A stretch of 57,729 nt of DNA from Actinomadura kijaniata NBRC 14229 (lineage in GTDB: Bacteria > Actinomycetota > Actinomycetes > Streptosporangiales > Streptosporangiaceae). The translations under genes and the position numbers were made by a program. This document shows, one piece after another, positions 1-7,593 of the stretch. A model generated the notes under the pieces. That model was not told the DNA's origin. It searched no databases and saw only the letters and a program-made list of their open reading frames with translations. The stretch covers positions 1 through 57,729 of the forward strand of contig NZ_BCQR01000062.1 in the NCBI RefSeq assembly GCF_001552175.1. The letters run 5' to 3'. Numbering within the stretch: the stretch's first letter is position 1; every line of letters begins with the position of its first letter.

Positions 1-791
1 CTCCGGCGCAGCAGGCTCCGGCCCGCGCCGCCCGCCCGGCCCCGGCCGCCGCCCCCGCCGAGCAGCTGGCGCTGCGCGGCAAGACCGAGAAGATGTCCCG
101 CATCCGGCAGACCATCGCCCGCCGCATGGTCGAGTCGCTCCAGGTCTCGGCGCAGCTGACCACCGTGGTCGAGGTGGACGTCACCAAGATCGCCCGGCTG
201 CGGGACCGCGCCAAGGCCGACTTCGAGGCCCGCGAGGGCGTCAAGCTGTCGTTCCTGCCGTTCTTCGCGCTGGCGGCGGTCGAGGCGCTCAAGCAGCACC
301 CGAAGCTGAACGCGGTCATCAACGGTGACGAGGTCACCTACCACGACGTCGAGAACCTCGGCATCGCGGTGGACGTGCCCGAGCGCGGCCTGATGGTCCC
401 GGTCATCCACAACGCCGGCCAGCTCAACCTGGGCGGCCTGGCGCAGCGGATCGCCGACGTCGCCGCCCGCACCCGCGACAACAAGGTCAGCCCCGACGAG
501 CTGGCCGGGGGCACCTTCACGCTGACCAACACCGGCAGCCGCGGCGCCCTGTTCGACACCCCGATCCTCAACCAGCCGCAGGTCGGCATGCTCGGCACCG
601 GCGCCGTCGTCAAGCGCCCCGCCGTCATCGACGACCCCGAGCTGGGCGAGGTCATCGCGGTCCGGTCCATGGTCTACCTGGCCCTGACCTACGACCACCG
701 CCTCATCGACGGCGCCGACGCCGCCCGCTTCCTGGGCACCATCAAGCACCGCCTGGAAGAGGGCAACTTCGAGGCCGACCTCGGCCTCTGA
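1..791 (+). CDS. sucB: Dihydrolipoamide acyltransferase E2 (2-oxoglutarate dehydrogenase), 3' part
   Basis: Partial gene entering from the left edge; the frame is open from base 3 and 262 residues are visible. The Ala/Pro-rich start of the fragment is the flexible linker. It is followed by the end of the peripheral-subunit-binding region and the full catalytic acyltransferase domain, starting near KMSRIRQTIARRMVES. The catalytic DHRLIDG motif near the C-terminus (TYDHRLIDGADAARF) is intact. E2 transfers acyl groups from a lipoyl arm to CoA in the cytoplasmic 2-oxoacid dehydrogenase complex. lipB and lipA, which make the lipoyl group, lie 3-5 kb downstream. This proximity and the mycobacterial-like gene order favour the 2-oxoglutarate enzyme (SucB/DlaT type) over a branched-chain E2, but the fragment alone does not settle it. 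Confidence 0.9.
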   Translation, partial: PAQQAPARAARPAPAAAPAEQLALRGKTEKMSRIRQTIARRMVESLQVSAQLTTVVEVDVTKIARLRDRAKADFEAREGVKLSFLPFFALAAVEALKQHPKLNAVINGDEVTYHDVENLGIAVDVPERGLMVPVIHNAGQLNLGGLAQRIADVAARTRDNKVSPDELAGGTFTLTNTGSRGALFDTPILNQPQVGMLGTGAVVKRPAVIDDPELGEVIAVRSMVYLALTYDHRLIDGADAARFLGTIKHRLEEGNFEADLGL

Positions 792-807
792 GAACCCCGA
801 ACACCAC

Positions 808-841
808 GGAGCCCCGCCGCGCGAACGCGCGGCGGGGCTCC
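808..841 (+). terminator. Rho-independent-type hairpin after sucB
   Basis: A 15-bp perfect GC-rich stem (808-822 with 827-841) and a 4-base loop start 17 bases after the sucB stop. There is only a short T run after it, as usual in actinomycetes. Confidence 0.8.
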
Positions 842-935
842 GCGTTTACACATGCATGGCCGTACCGTCTACGGCATGCTGGGAGTGACACCATTGGGGA
901 GAGCGACCCCAGCAGGGCGACTGGAGGCGACCACA

Positions 936-1544
936 GTGAGCGAGCACGCCCTCTCTCTCGGAAACCACGATGACGGTGCTCTGGATCTGCGAAGCTACGC
1001 GGAACAGCTTCTGGAGACCCACAAGGTCGAATACGTGGATGAGGGGGTACTGCTGGTGATGGCGCCGGCGGGCTTCGAGCATCGGTCGATCATCGAGTCG
1101 ATCGTCGACGCCATCAAGGGAGCCTTCTACACCTCCCAGACCACGACCAACTGGGCCACGCACTCCGAGAACTTCCAGTGGGACCTTCCCGACCAGAGCG
1201 GGCGTTTCTACATCCCCGATCTGGTAGTGACACGCCGGGACGCGCACACCGCGCAGGAGGAGCGGGAAGGAATCGCCCTGGTCGTCGAGGTCACCTCGCC
1301 GAAGTCCCCCGACACCGTGCTGAACGACCGGGAGACCAAGCCCAAGCAGTACGCCAAGGCCGGGATTCCGCTCTATCTTCTGATCGACCAGGAGCTCCGC
1401 ACCTGGACGCTGCACGCCCTGGCCGACGGCTGGATCCGCTACCAGATCGCGGCGGACGGCCGCTACGGCGAGAAGATCTTTCTCCCTGAGCCGTTCGGCT
1501 TCTCGATCCCCACCGGGGACTGGCCCGAGTACGGGTCGTTCTGA
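936..1544 (+). CDS. Uma2 family endonuclease-like protein (DUF820)
   Basis: A 202-residue protein of the Uma2/DUF820 family, which has a PD-(D/E)XK nuclease-like fold and is greatly expanded in actinomycetes and cyanobacteria. Its biological role is generally unknown. Family features seen: PDLVV, then VVEVTSPKS with the conserved Glu, a Lys about 15 residues on (ETKPKQYAKAGIPLYLLID) and an Asp in the final strand. The GTG at 936 is chosen because GGAGG lies at 923-927. An in-frame ATG at 876 sits exactly 7 bases after a TACCGT -10 element (863-868). It could be a leaderless start adding 20 residues, or simply mark the transcription start. No toxin or antitoxin partner is visible beside it. 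Confidence 0.8.
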   Translation: MSEHALSLGNHDDGALDLRSYAEQLLETHKVEYVDEGVLLVMAPAGFEHRSIIESIVDAIKGAFYTSQTTTNWATHSENFQWDLPDQSGRFYIPDLVVTRRDAHTAQEEREGIALVVEVTSPKSPDTVLNDRETKPKQYAKAGIPLYLLIDQELRTWTLHALADGWIRYQIAADGRYGEKIFLPEPFGFSIPTGDWPEYGSF

Positions 1545-1553
1545 CCTTCACAC

Positions 1554-1591
1554 GTGGGAGCCCCCCGGCCATGTGGCCGGGGGGCTCCCAC
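1554..1591. terminator. Bidirectional terminator hairpin
   Basis: A 17-bp perfect stem (1554-1570 with 1575-1591) and a 4-base loop between two convergent genes (stops at 1544 and 1597). It probably ends transcription both ways. Confidence 0.8.
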
Positions 1592-1596
1592 ATGCC

Positions 1597-1902
1597 TCAT
1601 TCGGACCTGCGGTCGGAGACGGCGTAGGCGGAGGCCGCCGACACGGCCGCCACTCCCAGGACGGCGGGCCAGGCGCCGGTCCTCTTGGCCAGGGGGTGGG
1701 AGCCGCCGAAGCCTCCCAGATAGATCGCGGTGAGGGCCGCGGCGGGCACCGGACCGGCGGTGCGGGCCCAGTCCCGGGCGCACCAGGCGCCCGCGGCGGC
1801 GAGGACCGCGCCGCCCAGTTCGCGGCGGCGGGTGAAGCGTGCGGTGGCGTATCCGCCGATGAGGCCGGACGCGGCCACGGCGGCAGAAGGGATCTTCGGC
1901 AT
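1597..1902 (-). CDS. Small membrane protein of unknown function
   Basis: A 101-residue protein rich in Ala/Gly with two or three weak hydrophobic segments (AAVAASGLIGGYATA; GGAVLAAAGAWCA; WPAVLGVAAVSAASAYAV), so it is probably a small inner-membrane protein. I do not recognise a family. The start at 1902 is preferred to ATG 1920 because a TAACCT -10 element (1910-1915 on the minus strand) lies exactly 7 bases before it, as for the leaderless genes nearby. It is divergent from the TIGR01777 gene, with only 41 bp between the two start codons. Confidence 0.6.
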   Translation of the reverse strand: MPKIPSAAVAASGLIGGYATARFTRRRELGGAVLAAAGAWCARDWARTAGPVPAAALTAIYLGGFGGSHPLAKRTGAWPAVLGVAAVSAASAYAVSDRRSE

Positions 1903-1943
1903 GTCCTGGAGGTTACCCATCCGCCGCCCCCTAGGCTCGGCAT

Positions 1944-2831
1944 ATGAGGGTGACGGTCACGGGTTCGACCGGGCTGATCGGGACGGCCCTGGTGCGCTCG
2001 CTGCGCGCCGACGGGCACGAGGTGGTGCGGCTGGTGCGGCGCGAGCCGTCCGGGCCGGACGAGGCGCGCTGGGACCCGGCGGGCGGCACCGTGGACGCCG
2101 CCGCCGTGGAGGGCTCCGACGCGGTCGTGCACCTGGCGGGCGCGGGCGTCGGGGACCGGCGGTGGACCGCGTCCTACAAGAGGGAGATCCGCGACAGCCG
2201 CGTGCTCGGCACCCGGACGCTGGCCGAGGCGGTCGCGAGCGCCGCGCGCGGGCCGAAGGTGCTGGTGTCGGGGTCGGCGATCGGGTTCTACGGCGACACC
2301 GGGGACCGCGAGGTGGACGAGGACGCCCCGATGGGCCGCGGGTTCCTCGCCGAGCTGGTCCGGGACTGGGAGGCCGCGGCGCGGCCGGCGGCCGAGGCGG
2401 GCGTCCGGGTCGCGCACGCCCGCACCGGGATCGTGCTGGACGGGAGGGGCGGCCTGCTGGGCAGGGTGCTGCCGCTGTTCCGGCTGGGCCTCGGCGCCCG
2501 GCTCGGCGACGGCCGCCAGTGGGTCAGCTGGATCTCCGCCGACGACGAGGTCGCTGCGCTGCGCTTCCTGATCGACCACGAGATCTCCGGCCCGGTCAAC
2601 CTCGTCGGTCCCTCCCCCGTCACCAACGCCGGCTACACCCGCGCGGTCGCGCGGGCCGTGCGCCGTCCGGCGGCGCTGGCCGTCCCGGCGTTCGCGCTGC
2701 GGCTGGCGCTGCGGGAGTTCGCCGACGAGGGACCGCTGATCAGCCAGCGGGTGCTGCCGCGCCGACTGGAGGAGGCGGGCTTCCGTTTCGCTCACCGCGA
2801 CCTGGGGTCGGCCCTCGAAGCGGTCCTGTGA
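1944..2831 (+). CDS. TIGR01777 family NAD(P)-binding epimerase-like protein
   Basis: A 295-residue extended short-chain dehydrogenase of the TIGR01777/YfcH type. The N-terminal nucleotide-binding loop is VTGSTGLIGTAL, a second conserved block is VVHLAGAGVGDRRW, and the active-site region reads SGSAIGFYGDTG. The C-terminal DUF1731-like tail (SQRVLPRRLEEAGFRF) is present. Its substrate is not known. The M. tuberculosis homologue Rv2216 also sits between sucB and lipB, so the location is ancestral. The ATG follows a TAGGCT -10 element (1932-1937) by 6 bases and has no Shine-Dalgarno sequence, indicating leaderless translation. Confidence 0.9.
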   Translation: MRVTVTGSTGLIGTALVRSLRADGHEVVRLVRREPSGPDEARWDPAGGTVDAAAVEGSDAVVHLAGAGVGDRRWTASYKREIRDSRVLGTRTLAEAVASAARGPKVLVSGSAIGFYGDTGDREVDEDAPMGRGFLAELVRDWEAAARPAAEAGVRVAHARTGIVLDGRGGLLGRVLPLFRLGLGARLGDGRQWVSWISADDEVAALRFLIDHEISGPVNLVGPSPVTNAGYTRAVARAVRRPAALAVPAFALRLALREFADEGPLISQRVLPRRLEEAGFRFAHRDLGSALEAVL

Positions 2832-2926
2832 GGCCCAAGATTCACCAAAACGCCCTGCGGTCGCCGACGGTACCCGTACCGTGACCCTGAGAAACGCGCC
2901 GACTGCACTGAGGAGCGCCGGGAGCA

Positions 2927-3664
2927 ATGAGCACAGACGGACAGCCGCACATCTTGGCCATCGGCGGCGGGACCTTCGTCCCGGACGGCAGGTACGGCGT
3001 GAAGCCGAGCCCGCTGCTGCGCTACGCCCTCGACCTGACCGGCCAGGACCGCCCCCGGGTGTGCTTCCTGACCACGGCCGTGGGCGACGGGGCCGAGTAC
3101 ATCGCCCGGTTCTACGGCGGGTTCTCCCGGCTGGACGCGGAGGTCAGCCATCTGGCGCTGTTCCCGATGCCGAACGTCGCCGACATGCGCGCCCACCTGC
3201 TGTCCCAGGACCTGATCTACGTGTCCGGGGGCAGCGTCGCCAACCTGCTGGCGCTGTGGCGGCTGCACGGCCTCGACGAGATCATGCGGGAGGCGTGGGA
3301 GGCGGGCGTGGTGCTGTCGGGGCAGAGCGCGGGCGCGCTGTGCTGGCACGTCGGCGGCACCACCGACTCGTTCGGCCCGCAGATGAGCCCGCTCACCGAC
3401 GGGCTGGGGTTCCTGCCGTACTCGTGCGGCGTCCACTACGACAGCGAGCCGCAGCGGCGGCCGTTGCTGGAGCGGCTCGTCGGGGAGGGCAGGCTGCCGG
3501 GCGGGTACGCCGCCGACGAGTCGGTGGCGCTGCACTACGTGGGCGCCGAGTTCGTGCAGGCGGTGTCCTACCGCAAGGAGGCCGGGGCCTACCACGTCCA
3601 GGCCGACGGGCCGGGCACCGCCAAGGAGGTCCGGATCGAGCCGCGGCTGCTGGCCACGCTCTGA
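2927..3664 (+). CDS. Peptidase E-like (S51) type 1 glutamine amidotransferase-like protein
   Basis: A 245-residue protein of the peptidase S51 / class I glutamine amidotransferase-like fold. The nucleophile elbow is SGQSAGAL, with the catalytic Ser in a GxSAGA motif; further family features are YVSGGSVANLL and GLGFLPYSCGVHYDSE. Family members hydrolyse N-terminal Asp dipeptides (PepE) or degrade cyanophycin, but many actinobacterial members have no assigned substrate. No signal peptide is seen, so it is cytoplasmic. The ATG is preceded by GAGGAG and GGGAG, so it is translated conventionally, unlike its neighbours. Confidence 0.8.
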   Translation: MSTDGQPHILAIGGGTFVPDGRYGVKPSPLLRYALDLTGQDRPRVCFLTTAVGDGAEYIARFYGGFSRLDAEVSHLALFPMPNVADMRAHLLSQDLIYVSGGSVANLLALWRLHGLDEIMREAWEAGVVLSGQSAGALCWHVGGTTDSFGPQMSPLTDGLGFLPYSCGVHYDSEPQRRPLLERLVGEGRLPGGYAADESVALHYVGAEFVQAVSYRKEAGAYHVQADGPGTAKEVRIEPRLLATL

Positions 3665-3715
3665 CCGGCCGACGGCGACCGGCCGGTAACAACCAGGCGG
3701 CATAAGCTGGGCGGC

Positions 3716-4471
3716 GTGAGCGACGTAGACGTACGCGAGTCCGGCACGGAGACCCCGGAAACCGCCGAGCCGGTCCGCAACCCCCGCAGGGACGACGGCG
3801 ACCTCGTCGTGGTGCACGTCGGGTTCGGGAGCGCGGCCGTTCCCTACCTGGAGGGCTGGGACCTGCAGAAGCGGGTCCAGCAGCGGCGGATCGACGACGA
3901 GATCGGCGACACCGTCCTGCTGATGGAGCACGAGCCCGTCTACACGGCGGGCAAGCGCACCGAGCCCCTGGACCGGCCGTTCGGCGACCCCGGCGCCCCG
4001 GTGGTGGACGTGGACCGCGGCGGGAAGATCACCTGGCACGGTCCCGGGCAGCTCACCGGCTACCCGATCGTCAAGCTCCGCGACTCCACCGGCGGCGTGG
4101 CCATGGTGCGGGTGCTGGAGCACATGATGATGGCGGTCTGCGCCGAGTTCGGACTGACCACCAAGTTCGTGGAGGGCCGCAGCGGGCTGTGGGTGCCGGG
4201 CGCGCCCGACCGCAAGCTCGGCTCGATCGGGATGCGGGTGCGCCGGGGCGTCACCATCCACGGCTTCCAGATCAACTGCGACAACGACCTGTCATGGTTC
4301 GACCGGATCGTTCCGTGCGGGATCCGGGACGTGGGGTCCACGAACCTGTCGCGGGAGCTGGGGCGTCCGGTGCCGGTGGCCGAGGTCGTCCCGCTGGTGG
4401 AACGCCACCTGGCCGAGCTGCTGGGCGCCCCCGCGGTGCTGCACCGCACCACCGCCCAGCTGGAGGCGTGA
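3716..4471 (+). CDS. lipB: Octanoyl-(acyl carrier protein):protein N-octanoyltransferase
   Basis: LipB, 251 residues. It moves octanoate from ACP to the lipoyl domain lysine of E2 subunits, the first step of lipoate assembly. Signature blocks are GKRTEPLD, the RGGKITWHGPGQLTGYPIV substrate loop, the catalytic Lys in KLGSIGMRV and the catalytic Cys in RIVPCGI. The first 25 or so residues are a non-conserved hydrophilic extension. The GTG start lies 7 bases after a TAAGCT -10 element (3703-3708), with no Shine-Dalgarno: a leaderless gene. LipA is encoded 0.7 kb downstream and a client E2 (SucB) upstream. Confidence 0.95.
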   Translation: MSDVDVRESGTETPETAEPVRNPRRDDGDLVVVHVGFGSAAVPYLEGWDLQKRVQQRRIDDEIGDTVLLMEHEPVYTAGKRTEPLDRPFGDPGAPVVDVDRGGKITWHGPGQLTGYPIVKLRDSTGGVAMVRVLEHMMMAVCAEFGLTTKFVEGRSGLWVPGAPDRKLGSIGMRVRRGVTIHGFQINCDNDLSWFDRIVPCGIRDVGSTNLSRELGRPVPVAEVVPLVERHLAELLGAPAVLHRTTAQLEA

Positions 4472-4507
4472 GGGCCGGGCGGCCGGGGTCCGTCCCGGCC
4501 GCCCGGC

Positions 4508-5017
4508 TCACGCCCGCGGCGCCATCGCCTTGTAGACGGCCTGCCCCTCGTCGGCGGCGTCCCGGAAGAACCGCGTGAGGCCCTCGTAGGCGGGCCGGAA
4601 GAACCGCTCGCGGGCCGCCTCGTCCAGGGCGGCCGCGTCCTGCACGCCGGCGGCGGCCATCGCGGCGCGGTCCCAGCGGCGCGCGACCGCGTCGAACGGC
4701 GTGTCCGCCAGGTGCTCGGCGGCGCTCTTGACCCGCTCGGCCGCCAGGTAGATCACGTCCAGGCCGAGGTCGGCGGTGCCGTTCTCGGTGAGCAGCCGCC
4801 CGCCGCACACGATGTCGGCCTCCGGCGGACGCCCGTCCCACGGGTCCCCGGTGATCAGATAGTGCAGCACCTGCCAGCCGCCGCCCAGGTCCAGCAGCGC
4901 CCCGGCGGACCGGTCCCGCCAGCGCGGCGTGCCGAAGACACGGTGGGCGATGCGCGCGGGATCGGGCTCCCCCTCCAGCACCGGCGGCACTCTGAGGTAC
5001 GACATTGCCAGACCCAA
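4508..5017 (-). CDS. DUF1877 family protein (YfbM-like)
   Basis: A 169-residue protein of the DUF1877/YfbM family, function unknown. Typical blocks are DLGGGWQVLHYLITGDPW, the GGR.L.ENG turn and YLAAERVKSAAEHLADTPFD. The TTG at 5017 is chosen because a perfect AGGAGG precedes it by 6 bases. The ATG at 5005 would put that site 18 bases away, which is too far. The gene is on the opposite strand between lipB and lipA and so interrupts the otherwise co-directional lipoate genes. Confidence 0.8.
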   Translation of the reverse strand: MGLAMSYLRVPPVLEGEPDPARIAHRVFGTPRWRDRSAGALLDLGGGWQVLHYLITGDPWDGRPPEADIVCGGRLLTENGTADLGLDVIYLAAERVKSAAEHLADTPFDAVARRWDRAAMAAAGVQDAAALDEAARERFFRPAYEGLTRFFRDAADEGQAVYKAMAPRA

Positions 5018-5191
5018 GGGGTTCCTCCTGCGAAGGGTGAAGCGAAGGCGACAGCCAGTCACCTTAGAGAGATCCACAGCTACGGAGGGTAGAAACGCGG
5101 GAATCGGTGGCCGTCTCCCGTGGTCGCCGCCCCTCCGGGGACGATCATCCCCGATGTGCCGACGGGGTTGATCCGGACGTAACCTGAGGGG

Positions 5192-6121
5192 GTGACGACG
5201 GTGACACCTGAGGGGCGCAAGCTCCTGCGCATTGAAGCCCGCAACAGCCAGACCCCCATCGAGCGCAAGCCGGAGTGGATCAAGACCCGGCTGAAGATGG
5301 GCCCGCAGTACCGCGAGCTGACGTCCCTGGTGAAGTCCGAGGGGCTGCACACCGTCTGCCAGGAGGCCGGCTGTCCCAACATCTACGAGTGCTGGGAGGA
5401 CCGCGAGGCCACGTTCCTCATCGGCGGCGACCAGTGCACGCGGCGCTGCGACTTCTGCCAGATCGACACCGGCAAGCCCGCCGAGTTCGACCGGGACGAG
5501 CCGCGCCGGGTCGCCGAGTCGGTGGCCACGATGGGCCTGAAGTACGCGACCGTGACCGGCGTGGCCCGCGACGACCTGGAGGACGGCGGGGCCTGGCTGT
5601 ACGCCGAGACCGTGCGGCAGATCCACGCGGCCGTGCCCGGCTGCGGCGTCGAGCTGCTGATCCCCGACTTCAACGCCGACCCCGCGCAGCTGGCCGAGGT
5701 GTTCTCCTCCCGCCCCGAGGTGCTGGCGCACAACGTGGAGACCGTGCCGCGGATCTTCAAGCGGATCCGGCCCGGCTTCCGGTACGAGCGCTCCCTCGAA
5801 GTGATCACCCGGGCGCGCGAGGACGGCCTGGTCACCAAGTCGAACCTGATCCTCGGCATGGGCGAGACCCGCGAGGAGGTCTCCGCGGCGCTGCGCGACC
5901 TGCACGAGGCGGGCTGCGAGCTGGTCACGATCACGCAGTACCTGCGGCCGTCGCCGCGCCACCACCCGGTGGAGCGCTGGGTCAAGCCCGAGGAGTTCGT
6001 CGAGCTGTCGGCCGAGGCCGAGGAGATCGGCTTCGCGGGCGTGATGTCCGGGCCGCTGGTGCGCTCCAGCTACCGGGCGGGCCGGCTGTACAAGCAGGCG
6101 ATCGAGGCCCGCCAGGGGTGA
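5192..6121 (+). CDS. lipA: Lipoyl synthase (radical SAM)
   Basis: LipA, 309 residues. It inserts two sulfurs into the octanoyl chain bound to lipoyl domains. The auxiliary [4Fe-4S] cluster motif C-x4-C-x5-C is seen in TVCQEAGCPNIYEC. The radical SAM motif CxxxCxxC is CTRRCDFC, and the C-terminal RSSY serine that ligates the auxiliary cluster is intact (VRSSYRAG). The GTG start follows a TAACCT -10 element (5180-5185) by 6 bases, so the transcript appears leaderless. It works directly after LipB on SucB and other lipoyl proteins. Confidence 0.96.
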   Translation: MTTVTPEGRKLLRIEARNSQTPIERKPEWIKTRLKMGPQYRELTSLVKSEGLHTVCQEAGCPNIYECWEDREATFLIGGDQCTRRCDFCQIDTGKPAEFDRDEPRRVAESVATMGLKYATVTGVARDDLEDGGAWLYAETVRQIHAAVPGCGVELLIPDFNADPAQLAEVFSSRPEVLAHNVETVPRIFKRIRPGFRYERSLEVITRAREDGLVTKSNLILGMGETREEVSAALRDLHEAGCELVTITQYLRPSPRHHPVERWVKPEEFVELSAEAEEIGFAGVMSGPLVRSSYRAGRLYKQAIEARQG

Positions 6122-6156
6122 CCGGCGGACGGTAGCGCACGACTATCCTTGGGGAC

Positions 6157-6852
6157 ATGTCGAAAAAGCCCACGGACGGGGCCCAGGAGCGAGTGGGCCG
6201 TTTCAAGCAGATCCGCATGGTCGCGGGCCTGCTCAAGCAGGCCGACCCGAAGGCCCTCCCGATCGTCTTCGGTGCCGCGCTCGCCACTCTGGTCGCCGTC
6301 ATCCTCATCGGTCTGCTGATCGACCAGCTCTGGTTCTTCATTCCGCTGGGCGTCCTGGCCGCGTTCGCCGTGGGCATGATCATCTTTGGGCAGCGGGCGC
6401 AGAAGGCGCAGTACAAGATGATCGCCGGGCAGCCGGGCGCGGCCGCCGCGATCCTGAAGAACATGCGCGGCAACTGGTCGGTCACCGAGGCCGTCGCCGG
6501 CAACCGGAACCTCGACATGGTGCACCGGGTCGTCGGCCGCCCCGGCGTGGTCCTGGTGTCGGAGGGCCCGCGCAACCGGGTCGGCCAGCTGCTCGGCGCG
6601 GAGAAGAAGCGCCTGTCGCGCGCCGCCCAGCAGGTGCCGATCTATGACGTGCAGGTCGGCGACGAGGAGGGCCAGATCCCGGTCGACCGGCTCCAGCGCC
6701 ATCTGATGAAGCTGCCGCGCAACCTGACCAAGGGCCAGGTCGCCGAGCTGAACGACCGCCTCCAGGCGCTGCCCCGCGCGATGCCCATGCCCAAGGGCCC
6801 GGTCCCGCGCGGCGCGCGGATGCCGAAGGGGCCCAAGCCGAAGACCCGCTGA
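6157..6852 (+). CDS. DUF4191 membrane protein
   Basis: A 231-residue DUF4191 protein with two adjacent transmembrane helices (about residues 32-75: IVFGAALATLVAVILIGLLI and FFIPLGVLAAFAVGMIIFG) and a basic, Lys/Pro-rich C-terminus (PKGPKPKTR). Function is unknown, but in actinobacteria the gene is regularly found between lipA and glnA (Rv2219 in M. tuberculosis). The start follows TATCCT (6144-6149) by 7 bases, another leaderless arrangement. It lies 35 bp after lipA, with its own promoter. Confidence 0.88.
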   Translation: MSKKPTDGAQERVGRFKQIRMVAGLLKQADPKALPIVFGAALATLVAVILIGLLIDQLWFFIPLGVLAAFAVGMIIFGQRAQKAQYKMIAGQPGAAAAILKNMRGNWSVTEAVAGNRNLDMVHRVVGRPGVVLVSEGPRNRVGQLLGAEKKRLSRAAQQVPIYDVQVGDEEGQIPVDRLQRHLMKLPRNLTKGQVAELNDRLQALPRAMPMPKGPVPRGARMPKGPKPKTR

Positions 6853-6869
6853 CCCTCCCCCACGACGAG

Positions 6870-6895
6870 GAAAGCGCCCCCTCGGGGGCGCTTTC
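6870..6895. terminator. Bidirectional terminator hairpin
   Basis: An 11-bp stem (6870-6880 with 6885-6895) and a 4-base loop with a short TTTC/GAAA flank, between the convergent DUF4191 and RDD genes. Confidence 0.8.
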
Positions 6896-6922
6896 GTGTT
6901 CCCGCCGCGTTCTCCCGCGGGG

Positions 6923-7408
6923 TCAGACGCGCACGACGATCGAGTTGGCGGCGCGGTCGTGCAGGCCCCGGTAGTCGCGGTCCCAGACGAGGGCGGGGAT
7001 GACCAGCACCAGCAGGAGCGTCCGCACCAGCGCCCACACCGGCCCGACCGGGCCGCCGTCCGGCCGCACCACCCGGATGCCGGTGATGCGCTTGCCGATG
7101 GTGATGCCGAGCAGGCTGGTCAGGACCCACGCCTGGATCGCGAAGATCACCAGCGTGGCCAGGCTGCGGGTCGGCGGGGACCACGCGAGGACGTTGGCCA
7201 GCAGGCTCGCCACCAGCAGCGACAGCAGCCAGTCGATGAGCAGTGCCAGCAACCGGCGGCCATAGCCCGCCACCGACCCGCTGCCCTCCGCGGGCAGTCC
7301 CAGGCGTTCTCCCGGCGTTCCGAGGTCGACCCCGGCCGAGCGGGCGCCGCCCAGCCACGTCTGCGTCCACCGAGGCCCCTCGGCCTGGCGTCCCTTACCG
7401 CTGCTCAT
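6923..7408 (-). CDS. RDD family membrane protein
   Basis: A 161-residue RDD-domain protein. The diagnostic Arg (YGRRLLALLIDWLLS) is in the first helix. GITIGKRITGIRVV follows the second helix, and RDYRGLHDRAANSIVV contains the conserved Asp and Arg residues of the C-terminal block. Three transmembrane helices are visible. Family members are often linked with transport or osmotic/pH homeostasis, but this one has no tested role. Its position next to glnA, pointing towards DUF4191, matches Rv2219A. The ATG follows a TAGCGT -10 element (7416-7421, minus strand) by 7 bases (leaderless). Confidence 0.88.
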   Translation of the reverse strand: MSSGKGRQAEGPRWTQTWLGGARSAGVDLGTPGERLGLPAEGSGSVAGYGRRLLALLIDWLLSLLVASLLANVLAWSPPTRSLATLVIFAIQAWVLTSLLGITIGKRITGIRVVRPDGGPVGPVWALVRTLLLVLVIPALVWDRDYRGLHDRAANSIVVRV

Positions 7409-7507
7409 GCCCTCTACGCTATCCGCTCCCCGGCGCGGCCCCGATCCGGCCCCGCTTACCGCCCCCCGCCCGGGTCCCGGTCAGTGACCGACGTCATAGA
7501 GTGATGC

Positions 7508-7545
7508 GTAACACACCGGAAACACAAGGGACACGGCCGGGAAAC
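7508..7545 (+). promoter_or_regulatory. GlnR operator upstream of glnA
   Basis: Four 5-mers with exact 6-base spacing: GTAAC (7508-7512), GAAAC (7519-7523), GACAC (7530-7534) and GAAAC (7541-7545). This is the full a-b-a-b actinobacterial GlnR box with one deviation. A TAGCCT -10 element follows at 7556-7561, which puts the box centre about 40 bases upstream of the predicted transcription start, an activating position. Confidence 0.85.
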
Positions 7546-7555
7546 GGCCGCCCCA

Positions 7556-7561
7556 TAGCCT
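7556..7561 (+). promoter_or_regulatory. Predicted -10 element of glnA
   Basis: TAGCCT fits TANNNT and lies directly after the GlnR box, which replaces a recognisable -35. The predicted 5' leader is about 25 bases and contains the AAGGAGG ribosome site at 7583-7589. Confidence 0.5.
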
Positions 7562-7593
7562 GCCCGAAGCCAAAAGCGCCCCAAGGAGGCTGG

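Noticed and set aside
852..935. Start of the Uma2 gene at ATG 852
   Set aside because: It lies upstream of the TACCGT -10 element, so it would not be on the transcript predicted from that promoter; GTG 936 has a proper GGAGG site.
1548..2927. Long minus-strand open frame opposite the TIGR01777 gene
   Set aside because: Low-complexity Arg/Ala/Pro-rich translation, antisense to a clearly recognised gene; a GC-codon-bias shadow.
5018..5965. Upstream extension of the DUF1877 frame to 485 residues
   Set aside because: The extension is antisense to lipA and has no family similarity; the AGGAGG-TTG at 5017 gives a normal-length DUF1877 protein.
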